Below, piece after piece: positions 8,863 through 16,910 of a DNA stretch of 42,089 nucleotides. Below the pieces are notes generated by a model. The model searched no databases. It was not told the DNA's origin and worked only from the letters and a program-made list of their open reading frames with translations. Position 1 is the first letter of the stretch; each line of letters begins with the position of its first letter. The DNA comes from Gemmatimonadota bacterium. Its GTDB lineage: Bacteria; Gemmatimonadota; Gemmatimonadetes; Longimicrobiales; RSA9. The DNA lies in contig JAHWKI010000003.1 of NCBI GenBank assembly GCA_019347975.1, positions 1 to 42,089 of the forward strand, in the 5' to 3' direction. Position numbers and translations under genes: made by a program.

Positions 8863-10196
8863 CACTCGCCGGCCGCATCGCGGGCCGGGCTTCCGGCCTC
8901 GGCGGGCGCAGGGGCCGCGGCGGGCGCGGCGGGCGCGGCGCTGGCGCCGGGCGAGTCGCCGAGGGCGGGCTGGATCTCATCGCCCAGGATGTGGCCGAGC
9001 TTGGTGCGCTTGGCGTCCAGGTAGGCCCGGTTGTGGTCGGTGGCCTGCACCTGGATCGGCTCGCGTCCGGTGATCCGCAGGCCGTAGCCCTCGAGCCCGA
9101 CCACCTTGCGGGGGTTGTTGGTCAGGATGCGGATGGAGCTGAGCCCGAGGTCCAGCAGGATCTGCGCTCCGATCCCGTAGTCGCGGAGGTCGGGCTTGAA
9201 CCCGAGCACCTCGTTCGCCTCCACCGTGTCCCGCCCCGCGTCCTGGAGGGCGTACGCCCGGATCTTGTTGGCCAGGCCGATCCCCCGCCCCTCCTGTCGC
9301 AGGTAGACGACCGCGCCGGCGCCCTCCTGGTGGATCCGGCGCATGGCGGCGTGGAGCTGCGGTCCGCAATCGCAGCGGGCGGAGTGAAAGACGTCCCCGG
9401 TGAGGCACTCGGAGTGCATCCGGACCAGCACGTTCTTCCGGCCTTCGATGTCGCCCTGCACGAGCGCGACGTGCTCGTGTCCGTCGATCTGGTTCTCGAA
9501 GGCGATGACGCGGAACTCCCCGAACTCCGTGGGGAGGGACGCCTCGGCGACGCGCCGGACCAGGCGCTCGTTGGCCAGCCGGTAGGAGACGATCTGCGCG
9601 ACGGTGATGAACCGGAGGTCGTGGCGCCGCGCGAACTCCTCGAGCTGGGGGCGGCGCGCCATGGATCCGTCGTCGTTCATGATCTCGCAGATCACGCCGG
9701 CGGGCGGGAGGCCGGCGAGCCGCGCCAGGTCCACGGATGCCTCCGTCTGGCCGACGCGGCGGAGCACGCCACCCGGAACGGCCCGGAGCGGGAAGACGTG
9801 GCCGGGGCGCCGGAGGTCCCCGGGCCGCGTTTCCGGATCCACCAGGAGCTGGATGGTGCGGGCGCGGTCGCGGGCGCTGATGCCGGTGGTGACGCCGAAC
9901 CTGGGATGCGCGTCGACGCTGACGGTGAACGCGGTCCGGAACGCCTCGTCGTTCTGCTCGGTCATCAGGGGGAGCCCGAGCTGGTCGGCGCGGGTCTGCG
10001 TGAGGGCGGTGCAGATCAGGCCACGGCCGTGCGTGGCCATGAAGTTGATGATCTCGGGCGTGATGTTCGCCGCGGCGCAGACCAGATCGCCCTCGTTCTC
10101 CCGGTCCTCGTCGTCCGCCACGATCACGAGCCGGCCGGCAGCGATCTCGCGGATCGCGTCGTCGACGCTGTCGAACCCCTTCATGTCCTTGCTCAT
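8862..10196 (-). CDS. ribBA: Bifunctional dihydroxybutanone phosphate synthase / GTP cyclohydrolase II
   Basis: Supplies both precursors of riboflavin, from ribulose 5-phosphate and from GTP. Residues 1-205 are the RibB domain with DDEDRENEGDL at 28-38. Residues 210-410 are the RibA domain with the zinc cysteines at 264, 275 and 277 (CLTGDVFHSARCDCG), RQEGRGIGLANK and the C-terminal TKLGH motif. A 34-residue Ala/Pro-rich tail (411-444) follows, low in complexity and absent from most homologues. The ATG at 10196 overlaps the ribE stop; a second in-frame ATG follows four codons later. Confidence 0.95.
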   Translation of the reverse strand: MSKDMKGFDSVDDAIREIAAGRLVIVADDEDRENEGDLVCAAANITPEIINFMATHGRGLICTALTQTRADQLGLPLMTEQNDEAFRTAFTVSVDAHPRFGVTTGISARDRARTIQLLVDPETRPGDLRRPGHVFPLRAVPGGVLRRVGQTEASVDLARLAGLPPAGVICEIMNDDGSMARRPQLEEFARRHDLRFITVAQIVSYRLANERLVRRVAEASLPTEFGEFRVIAFENQIDGHEHVALVQGDIEGRKNVLVRMHSECLTGDVFHSARCDCGPQLHAAMRRIHQEGAGAVVYLRQEGRGIGLANKIRAYALQDAGRDTVEANEVLGFKPDLRDYGIGAQILLDLGLSSIRILTNNPRKVVGLEGYGLRITGREPIQVQATDHNRAYLDAKRTKLGHILGDEIQPALGDSPGASAAPAAPAAAPAPAEAGSPARDAAGE

Positions 10197-10801
10197 CCAG
10201 GCCTCCCGCGGCCGCTCCGTCGCAGATAGTCGACCACGAACCGGCCCAGCATGTCACCTTCGAGGTTGACCCCGTCCCCGGACCGAAGTTCCCGCAGCGT
10301 GGTGTGGTTCCACGTATAGGGGATCAGCGCCACCTGCGCCACGCCCGGGGCGGGGAGCGCGTTGACCGTGAGGCTCACGCCGGCGACGGCGATGGAGCCG
10401 TGGAGGACGGTCACCTCGTCGACTTCGGGAGGGAGCCGGACGTCCAGCAGCACGTGCTCCCCCTTCCTCTCGATCCGCACGACTTCGCCCACGCCGTCCA
10501 CGTGCCCCTGGACCATGTGCCCGCCGAGCCGGTCCCCGAGCGCCAGCGCCCGCTCGAGGTTGACGGGGCTCCCCTGGGCGAGAGCGCCGAGCGTGGACCG
10601 GGAGAGCGTGGTGCCGATGGCGTCCACGTCGAACCACGCCTCGGCCACGTCGACGGCCGTCAGGCAGACCCCCTCGACCGCCACCGAGTCGCCCTTCCCC
10701 AGCTCGCTGGCGAACGGGGCGACGATGCGGAGGCGGCGGCCGTTCTCCACCGCCTCGGCGGTCTCGATCCGGCCGACCGCTTCCACGATTCCGCTGAACA
10801 T
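10193..10801 (-). CDS. ribE: Riboflavin synthase alpha chain
   Basis: Dismutates two lumazines to riboflavin plus a pyrimidine that is recycled. The 202-residue protein starts with the diagnostic MFSGIVEAVG and contains two lumazine-binding repeats, roughly residues 1-95 and 96-195; the second holds GGHMVQGHVDGVGEV. The ATG shares one base with the ribD stop (TGATG), and the stop overlaps the ribBA start. Length and motifs are complete. Confidence 0.96.
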   Translation of the reverse strand: MFSGIVEAVGRIETAEAVENGRRLRIVAPFASELGKGDSVAVEGVCLTAVDVAEAWFDVDAIGTTLSRSTLGALAQGSPVNLERALALGDRLGGHMVQGHVDGVGEVVRIERKGEHVLLDVRLPPEVDEVTVLHGSIAVAGVSLTVNALPAPGVAQVALIPYTWNHTTLRELRSGDGVNLEGDMLGRFVVDYLRRSGRGRPG

Positions 10802-11895
10802 CAGGCGCCCCGGTCCAGCGTGAGCATGGTATCGACGCCCGCGGCCCGGATTCCGGTCAGGCTCAGGCGGGCCCGGCCCTGCTCGCGGACGGGGAACGCC
10901 GGCACGCCCCGATCGCCCATCAGGGAGGGCGCGACGAACAGGAGCAGGCGGTCGACCAGGTCGTTGCGGAGCAGCGCGGCCCCCAGACGGCCCCCGCCCT
11001 CGCAGAGCACGGTGCGCACGTCCATCCCGCCGAGGCGCCGCAGCGCGTCCGCCAGGTCCAGCCTGCCGTCCTCCGCCAGGTCGCACCGGATCACCCGTAC
11101 CCCGGCCGCCTCCAGCGCCTCCACGCGGTCCGCCGGCGCGCCGGCGCCGGCCAGGACACGGACCGGCGTCTCCCGGGCGCCCATCACCAGGGCGCCGCTC
11201 AAGGGCAGGTCGGCGGCCGCGTCCGCCACGACGCGCACCGGCGGCACACGACCGGGCGCGGCGAGCCGGACGGTCAGCCGCGGATCGTCGATGCGCGCCG
11301 TGCGGCCGCCGATGAGGATGGCGTCGAAGCCCGACCTGAGACGGTGGACCTCCGCTTCCGCTTCCGGGCCGGTGACGCGCGTAGACTCGCCCTCGCGCCC
11401 GAGTCGCGCGTCCAGCGTCATCCCGAACTTCAGCGCGACGAACGGCCTTCCCCGCTCGATCGGCCCGAAGAACATGGCGTTCTGCAGGCGTGCCGCGGCC
11501 TCTTCCACGCCGAGGGTCACCTCGATCCCGGCCTCCCGCAGACGGTCGGCGCCGCCGCGGGCCATCGGGTAGGGGTCCGCCGTGGCGATCACCACCCGTC
11601 GGACACCCGCGCGCACCACCGCGTCGGCGCAGGGAGGCGTCTTCCCGTGGTGGACGCACGGCTCCAGGGAGACGTAGAGTGTGGCCCCGCGAGCCCGGTC
11701 CCCCGCCACGCGGAGCGCCTCGACCTCGGCGTGCGCGCCGCCGAACTCGCGGTGGGCGCCCTCGCCGACGATCAGCCCGTCCCGGACGACGACCGCACCG
11801 ACGAGCGGGTTGGGGTGGACGCGCCCCCATCCGACCTCGGCCAGATCGAGCGCCCGCCGCATGAACCGCCCGTCCTCTCCAGGCGTGGCCCACAT
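10801..11895 (-). CDS. ribD: Bifunctional riboflavin deaminase/reductase RibD
   Basis: Carries out the deamination and ribosyl reduction that follow the GTP cyclohydrolase step. The 364 residues split into a zinc deaminase domain (about 1-150) with HAEVEAL at 55-61 and PCVHHGKTPPC at 79-89, and a dihydrofolate-reductase-like domain (about 155-364) beginning PFVALKFGMTLDARLG. The ATG lies two bases after the stop of the outer-membrane-like gene upstream, so the riboflavin genes appear to be read from an upstream promoter. I saw no FMN riboswitch ahead of it. Confidence 0.95.
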   Translation of the reverse strand: MWATPGEDGRFMRRALDLAEVGWGRVHPNPLVGAVVVRDGLIVGEGAHREFGGAHAEVEALRVAGDRARGATLYVSLEPCVHHGKTPPCADAVVRAGVRRVVIATADPYPMARGGADRLREAGIEVTLGVEEAAARLQNAMFFGPIERGRPFVALKFGMTLDARLGREGESTRVTGPEAEAEVHRLRSGFDAILIGGRTARIDDPRLTVRLAAPGRVPPVRVVADAAADLPLSGALVMGARETPVRVLAGAGAPADRVEALEAAGVRVIRCDLAEDGRLDLADALRRLGGMDVRTVLCEGGGRLGAALLRNDLVDRLLLFVAPSLMGDRGVPAFPVREQGRARLSLTGIRAAGVDTMLTLDRGA

Positions 11896-11897
11896 GG

Positions 11898-12896
11898 CTA
11901 TATGGAGATCCGGAAGGACAGGCCGCCGAACCAGCCGACCGGGTCCAGGTCCACGCTCGAGGGAAGCCCATCCGGGACCGGGGCGTCCTGCCATCCGACC
12001 TCGAGGGCAGCCTGGAAGATCAGGAGCGTCCACGCCGCGTCCCCGTAGGCGGACCAGCGGCCATGCACGGCGTCCCCGCTCACCTCGAGCCGCTGACCCA
12101 GGAGGCCGTCTCGGAACCCGGCGGTGAGGTCGCTGGAATAGCGGTCGTGCGCAGCGCCGGCGGTGAGGCCGATCAGGCCGAGTCGCTTGGTCGCCGCGAC
12201 CTCGATCCGGAGGTCGGTCACGGCGCCTTCGAAAAAGCCGTCGGTGGTCCCGGTGTCCGGGTCCCCGAACGCCGTCCGGGTGATGCGGCCGTAGGTGCCG
12301 GTGATCGATATCCCGGGGAGCGTGAAGGATTCCCGCACAGCGCCGAGCCGGGCGCCCGCGGCGAGGCCCCAGGCGGCCCCGTCGTGGAACCCCTCGGACG
12401 CCGGGAGCGGGAGGAACGCGGCGCGTGCGATCAGGTCGAGGGACAGCACGCCGCCGACGGTGGGAAGGGGGGAGAGGCCGGTGAGGACCCCGAGCGCTGC
12501 GTCCGCGGTCAGGCCGACCAGGAGCGAACGGCTTCCGTCGCTGACGGTGCGGTCGAGGATCGGCGGGCGCTCGGCGGGTGCGCCGGTCACGCGGAATGCC
12601 AGGCTCATGCGCGGTAGAGAGCCGAGGCGCATGCCGAGGGTGCTGGCAGTGCCCGGGACGGGGTTTCCGCCGAAGAGCGCGGCCGCCATGCGCGGCTGGA
12701 TCATCCGGGCGGCGCCCACCGAGAGACGGCATTCGGAGACCGCCGACGGCGACTGGAGGGAGCGGCAGACCGAGTCCGCGTCGTCATCTTGCGCCGCTGC
12801 CGCCGCCGGCAGGGCGCAGAGGACGCCGGCGACCAGCGCCGCCAGGCGGCCGGGGCGCGTCGGCGCCCTACAGCAGCGCGACCGCGTCCCCGCCAT
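11898..12896 (-). CDS. Secreted, probably outer-membrane beta-barrel protein of unknown function
   Basis: 332 residues with an arginine-rich N-terminus, a hydrophobic stretch (LAALVAGVLCALPAAAAAQ) and a likely signal-peptidase cut near residue 36. The mature part has alternating polar and hydrophobic residues with glycines (for example LGLIGLTAGAAHDRYSSDLT) and a C-terminus LSFRISI, as in small barrels. I do not recognise a named family. The ATG at 12896 lies 29 bases inside purM; no later start would preserve the signal peptide. It is wedged between purM and ribD, two bases from ribD, so it probably belongs to the same transcript. Confidence 0.65.
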   Translation of the reverse strand: MAGTRSRCCRAPTRPGRLAALVAGVLCALPAAAAAQDDDADSVCRSLQSPSAVSECRLSVGAARMIQPRMAAALFGGNPVPGTASTLGMRLGSLPRMSLAFRVTGAPAERPPILDRTVSDGSRSLLVGLTADAALGVLTGLSPLPTVGGVLSLDLIARAAFLPLPASEGFHDGAAWGLAAGARLGAVRESFTLPGISITGTYGRITRTAFGDPDTGTTDGFFEGAVTDLRIEVAATKRLGLIGLTAGAAHDRYSSDLTAGFRDGLLGQRLEVSGDAVHGRWSAYGDAAWTLLIFQAALEVGWQDAPVPDGLPSSVDLDPVGWFGGLSFRISI

Positions 12897-13908
12897 CCGG
12901 CCGATCGCGCACCTCGCCGATGATCCAGGCATCTTCTCCCGCTTCCCGTAGCGAGTGGACCGCTCCGTCCGCCTCGGCCGGCGCGACCGCCAGGATCATT
13001 CCGACCCCCATGTTGAAGGTCCGGAACATCTCCGGCTCCGCCACCGAGCCTGCTTGCTGGACACCGCGGAACGGCGCCGGGACGTGCCAGCTCGAGCGGT
13101 CGACCACGCCCTGGAGGCCGGCGGGAACCGACCGCTCCAGGTTGCCGGGGATCCCGCCCCCGGTGATGTGGGCGAGGGCGTGGATCCGATCGCGTTGGAG
13201 GAGCGGCCACACGGAGCCCAGGTAGCTCCGGTGCACGCGGAGCAGAACGTCCCCGACCAGGTCGTCGGTGCCGGGGAACGGGTCGGCCAGGTCCAGCCCG
13301 AGCCGCTCGAACAACAGCCGCCGGAGGAGCGAGTAGCCGTTGGTGTGGAAGCCGCTGGACGCGATGGCGACGAGCGCGTCACCGGCACGGACGCGGGTGG
13401 CGGCCGGGCGACCCTCCTCCTCGACGATCCCCACGATGAAGCCCGCGAGGTCGTACTCTCCGGGATCGTAGAAGTCCGGCATCTCGGCGGTCTCGCCGCC
13501 GAGGAGGGCGCACCCGTTCTCGCGGCAGCCGCGGGTGAGGCCGGTGACCAGCGCTCCCACCACACCCTCGTCGAGGGTCCCCATGCCGATGTAATCGAGA
13601 ACGAACAGCGGGCGGGCGCCCTCGACCAGGATGTCGTCCACGCAGTGGTTCACGAGGTCGTGTCCCACCGTGTCGTGCCGGCCCGCGCGCATCGCGACCT
13701 TCAGCTTGGTTCCGACGCCGTCCGCGCTGGAGACCAGGACCGGAGAGCGGTATCCCGCCGGCACGCGGAACAGTCCGCCGAAGGATCCGACCTTCGAGAG
13801 GACGCCCTCCGTCTCCGTGGACGCCACCAGCTCGCCGATCCGGTTCTTGGCCCGCTCGGCCACCTCCCGATCGACGCCGGCGTCCCGGTAGCTGAGGCCT
13901 TCAGCCAT
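12868..13908 (-). CDS. purM: Phosphoribosylformylglycinamidine cyclo-ligase
   Basis: AIR synthetase of purine synthesis: ATP-driven ring closure of FGAM. The 346 residues include LSYRDAGVDREVAERA near the start, SSADGVGTKLKVA, LGGETAEMPDFY, HITGGGIPGNLER, and the C-terminal FNMGVGMILAV, all family-typical. The start is the ATG at 13908, overlapping the upstream kinase gene by eight bases. It is the only purine-pathway gene in the window. Confidence 0.95.
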   Translation of the reverse strand: MAEGLSYRDAGVDREVAERAKNRIGELVASTETEGVLSKVGSFGGLFRVPAGYRSPVLVSSADGVGTKLKVAMRAGRHDTVGHDLVNHCVDDILVEGARPLFVLDYIGMGTLDEGVVGALVTGLTRGCRENGCALLGGETAEMPDFYDPGEYDLAGFIVGIVEEEGRPAATRVRAGDALVAIASSGFHTNGYSLLRRLLFERLGLDLADPFPGTDDLVGDVLLRVHRSYLGSVWPLLQRDRIHALAHITGGGIPGNLERSVPAGLQGVVDRSSWHVPAPFRGVQQAGSVAEPEMFRTFNMGVGMILAVAPAEADGAVHSLREAGEDAWIIGEVRDRPDGGDAVALL

Positions 13909-14827
13909 GGAGCGCCTGTACAGGGTGGTCGAACGCCGTGAGCCGGCGGAAGGCGCGGACCCGCTCGTGCACCTCGTCGACCTCGACATCCACGAGGCGC
14001 TCCATGCCGAAGCGCTCGCAGACCAGCGATCCGGTGGCCGAGCCGTAGATCATCGCCCGGCGCAGCTCCTCCTCGTTCACGGCGCCGACGTAGCCCAGCC
14101 AGCCCATGAACCCGCCCGCGAAGGAATCTCCCGCCCCGGTCGGATCGAACACCTCCTCGAGGGGGAAGCCCGGAGCGAAGAACGCGCTGTCCCGGGTGAA
14201 CAGCAGCGCGCCGTGCTCCCCCTTCTTGATCACTACGATCCGGGGTCCCTTCTCGCGGATCCAGCGGGCGGCCTGGAACAGGTTGTACTCGCCCGAGAGC
14301 TCCCGCGCCTCGCTGTCGTTCACCAGCAGCGCGTCCAGCCGCGGCAGCAGCTGCAGCAGCGCATCCCGCTTCCCCTCGATCCAGTAGTTCATGGTGTCGC
14401 AGGCGACGAACCGCGGCGCCTCCACCTGCTCCAGAACCTCCAGCTGCAGCTCGGGATCGATGTTCGCCAGGAAGACCCACTCCGAATCCCTGAACTGCGG
14501 CGGGATCTTGGGCTTGAAGTCCGCGAACACGCCCAGGCGCGTCTCGAGGGTGTCCCGCGTGTTCAGGTCGTAATGGTAGCGGCCGGACCAGAAGAAGCTG
14601 GGGCCCTTCGCCCGCTCGAGGCCGCCCAGGTCCACGCCCCGCTCCGACAGGAAGGCGAGCCGGTCCTCGGGGAAGTCGTCCCCGATGACCCCGACGAGCT
14701 GGACGGGGTGGAACAGCGAGGCCGCGGCGGCGAAGTACGTGGCCGCGCCGCCCAGGGCGTTCTCGGCGACCCCGAACGGCGTCTCGATCCGGTCCAAGGC
14801 GACGCTTCCGACCACGAGTATGCTCAT
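13901..14827 (-). CDS. PfkB-family carbohydrate or nucleoside kinase
   Basis: 308-residue ribokinase-fold kinase. The N-terminus MSILVVGSVALDRIETPFG and the GGAATYFAAAASLF segment fit the substrate-binding lid region. The C-terminal signature DPTGAGDSFAGGFMG at 228-242 contains the anion hole and the catalytic aspartate at 234. ITKKGE-like VVIKKGEHGALLF precedes it. The substrate is not readable; the family includes ribokinase, adenosine kinase and fructokinases. Being locked by overlaps between argS and purM hints at a nucleoside or ribose substrate, but this is only context. Confidence 0.88.
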   Translation of the reverse strand: MSILVVGSVALDRIETPFGVAENALGGAATYFAAAASLFHPVQLVGVIGDDFPEDRLAFLSERGVDLGGLERAKGPSFFWSGRYHYDLNTRDTLETRLGVFADFKPKIPPQFRDSEWVFLANIDPELQLEVLEQVEAPRFVACDTMNYWIEGKRDALLQLLPRLDALLVNDSEARELSGEYNLFQAARWIREKGPRIVVIKKGEHGALLFTRDSAFFAPGFPLEEVFDPTGAGDSFAGGFMGWLGYVGAVNEEELRRAMIYGSATGSLVCERFGMERLVDVEVDEVHERVRAFRRLTAFDHPVQALHG

Positions 14828-16512
14828 TCCTGTTCCTCCCGCTCCATTCGATCCGGGGCCGAGAGCCCCAGAAGACGGAGGCCGTTGCGCAACACGATCC
14901 GGACACCACGGGCGAGGGCGAGTCGCGCCTCCCGCAGCTCCGGATCATCGACGAGCACGGCCAGCTCGGGGCTCCGGCTCGGATTCCCGGCGTGATACCA
15001 GGAATTGGCCGCGCCCGCGGTCTCCTCAAGGTAGTCGCAGACCACGTGGGGCGCACGGTCGGCGGCGGCCCGCTGCACCACTTCGGGGAATCGCGCGAGC
15101 TGCTTGATCAGCTCCCGCTCCGCCTCCGTGTCCAGCCGCGCCAGCGGCGCCGCGCCGTCTCCGGGCTGCTCCGCGGGCGCGCCGGCCTTACGGAAGATGC
15201 TCATCATCCGCGCGTGGGCGTACTGGATCTTGTAGACGGGGTTCTTGTCCGACTGGTCCAGCGCCTCGTCCAGGTCGAAGACGAGGTGTGCCTCCGGTTT
15301 GCGCATCAGGAAGAAATAGCGGGCGACGTCCACGCCCACGATCTCGTACAGCTCCCGCAGGGTCGTATAGCCCCCGGCGCGCTTCGAGATCTTCACTTCC
15401 TGGCCGCCGCGCTCGAGGCGGACCATCTGGTGCAGGACGTACTCGGGATAGCCCTCCGGCAGCCCGAGCGCCCGCAAGCCCGCGTGCACCCGCGGCACCG
15501 TTCCATGGTGATCGGAGCCCTGGACGTTGATCGCGTGCCGAAACCCCCGCTCCCATTTGGACAGGTGGTATGCGACGTCCGGCAGGAAGTAAGTGGGCAG
15601 GCCGTTACTCCGGACCATCACCCGGTCCTTCTGATCGCCGAACTCCGTGGTACGGAGCCACAGCGCGCCCTCGTGCTCGTAGGTGAGCCCCGTCTCCTTC
15701 AGGCCGCGGATCGTGGCGTCGACCCTCCCCTCCGAGTAGAGCGAGGACTCGAGAAAATGCTCATCGAAGCGGACCCGGAAGTCCGTCAGGTCGCGGTCCT
15801 GCTCGGCCCGGAGCATTGCGACCGCGAAGCGGCGCATCGCGTCCAGCACCACGTCGGAGTCGTCGCCGCGGTACGCATCGCCCTCGGCCTCCCGGAACCG
15901 CTCGGCGACGTCCAGCACGTACTCGCCGTGATAGCCCCCCTCCGGCACCTCCGCCGCGTCACCCAGGAGCTGCTGGTATCGCGCCCACACGCTGCGGGCC
16001 AGCAGCTCCATCTGCTTGCCCGAGTCGTTGTAATAGAACTCCCGGTGCACGCTCCAGCCGGTCCACTCCAGCAGAGCACAGATCGCGTCGCCCAGCGCCG
16101 CCTGGCGGCCGTGCCCGAAGTGGAGCGGCCCCGTCGGGTTGGCCGAGACCCACTCGACCATCATGGGCTCGTCGGTGCCAGCCTCGCTCCGGCCGAACGC
16201 GGCGCCGGCAGCCAGGATCCGCTCGAGCAGCGACTCCACCGCGGCGCCGGTCAGGCGGAAGTTGATGAATCCCGGCCCGGCCACCTCCGCGGTGCGGACG
16301 CCGGCGCCCGTCAGGTCCAGCCTCCCGACTAGCTCCTCGGCGATGGACCGGGGCGGCTTCTTCAGCCGTCCGGCCAGCGTCAGGGCCAGGTTGGTGGCCC
16401 AGTCGCCGTGCTCGGCGTTGCGGGGTCGCTCCAGCTGGACCTCCGCCCCCGAGGCCCCGAGCGCCTCCGCGGCCTCCGCCAGCTTGCTGCGCAGGCGGTC
16501 CGTCGCGCTCAC
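14824..16512 (-). CDS. argS: Arginyl-tRNA synthetase
   Basis: Class I aminoacyl-tRNA synthetase of 562 residues. It has the N-terminal Add-1 domain, the HIGH-like motif in SANPTGPLHFGHGR (HFGH at 131-134), GSDHHGTVPR near 332, and the KMSKS-like motif as KISKRAG at 374-380; most ArgS proteins have a weakened KMSKS motif. A C-terminal DALR anticodon-binding domain follows. The GTG start overlaps the stop of the FmdB-like gene by four bases, and its stop overlaps the kinase gene. Confidence 0.95.
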   Translation of the reverse strand: MSATDRLRSKLAEAAEALGASGAEVQLERPRNAEHGDWATNLALTLAGRLKKPPRSIAEELVGRLDLTGAGVRTAEVAGPGFINFRLTGAAVESLLERILAAGAAFGRSEAGTDEPMMVEWVSANPTGPLHFGHGRQAALGDAICALLEWTGWSVHREFYYNDSGKQMELLARSVWARYQQLLGDAAEVPEGGYHGEYVLDVAERFREAEGDAYRGDDSDVVLDAMRRFAVAMLRAEQDRDLTDFRVRFDEHFLESSLYSEGRVDATIRGLKETGLTYEHEGALWLRTTEFGDQKDRVMVRSNGLPTYFLPDVAYHLSKWERGFRHAINVQGSDHHGTVPRVHAGLRALGLPEGYPEYVLHQMVRLERGGQEVKISKRAGGYTTLRELYEIVGVDVARYFFLMRKPEAHLVFDLDEALDQSDKNPVYKIQYAHARMMSIFRKAGAPAEQPGDGAAPLARLDTEAERELIKQLARFPEVVQRAAADRAPHVVCDYLEETAGAANSWYHAGNPSRSPELAVLVDDPELREARLALARGVRIVLRNGLRLLGLSAPDRMEREEQE

Positions 16513-16877
16513 TCGCTCCCCTTCGAGCCGGACCCGGAGGAGCCGGATGACTTCCCCTTCGACTCCGACTTCGACTCCGACTTCGACTCCGATTTCGACT
16601 CCGATTTCGACTCACCCTTCGACTCGCCCTTGGACGACCCGCTGTCCGCCGTGCCTCCCCCGGACGGCCTGTCCTTCTCCGCCGCCTTCTTGTAGCTGTC
16701 GCTGCGATAGTCGGTGATGTAGAAGCCCTGCCCCTTGAAGAGGAGGCCCGCTCCGCCGGAGAGCACCCGCTCGGCGGGCTTGCCGCACTCGGGGCAATCG
16801 GAGACCGGCGGCTCGCTCATCCGCTGGAACTTCTCGAACTCGTGCCCCTTCGGGCACCGGTACTCGTACGTCGGCAT
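16509..16877 (-). CDS. FmdB-family zinc ribbon protein with Ser/Lys/Glu repeat tail
   Basis: 122 residues. Residues 1-55 are the FmdB zinc ribbon: MPTYEYRCPKGHEFEKFQRM, then CPECGKPAERVLSGGAGLLF and KGQGFYITDYRS. The usual first CxxC is reduced to one cysteine (C8) followed by GH, so His12 may be a ligand with C28 and C31. Residues from about 73 on form a low-complexity tail of repeated ESKS units (see the DNA repeat at 16561-16632). The ATG at 16877 has no obvious ribosome site. Function in the family is unclear; it is translationally coupled to argS. Confidence 0.85.
   Translation of the reverse strand: MPTYEYRCPKGHEFEKFQRMSEPPVSDCPECGKPAERVLSGGAGLLFKGQGFYITDYRSDSYKKAAEKDRPSGGGTADSGSSKGESKGESKSESKSESKSESKSESKGKSSGSSGSGSKGSE
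16561..16632. repeat. Six 12-base tandem units inside the FmdB-like gene
   Basis: Six consecutive 12-base units of the form gactccgacttc are read on the plus strand; the first four differ only by one C/T exchange and the last two are more diverged. On the coding strand each unit gives the four residues E-S-K-S. Such an in-frame unit can change copy number without breaking the gene. Confidence 0.9.
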
Positions 16878-16910
16878 CGTTGTATGATCGGCTTTCCGAT
16901 ATGGGCGTCG

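Noticed and set aside
11896-12896. FMN riboswitch ahead of ribD
   Set aside because: ribD starts two bases after the preceding gene, and no FMN-aptamer-like conserved motifs are visible in or before that gene.
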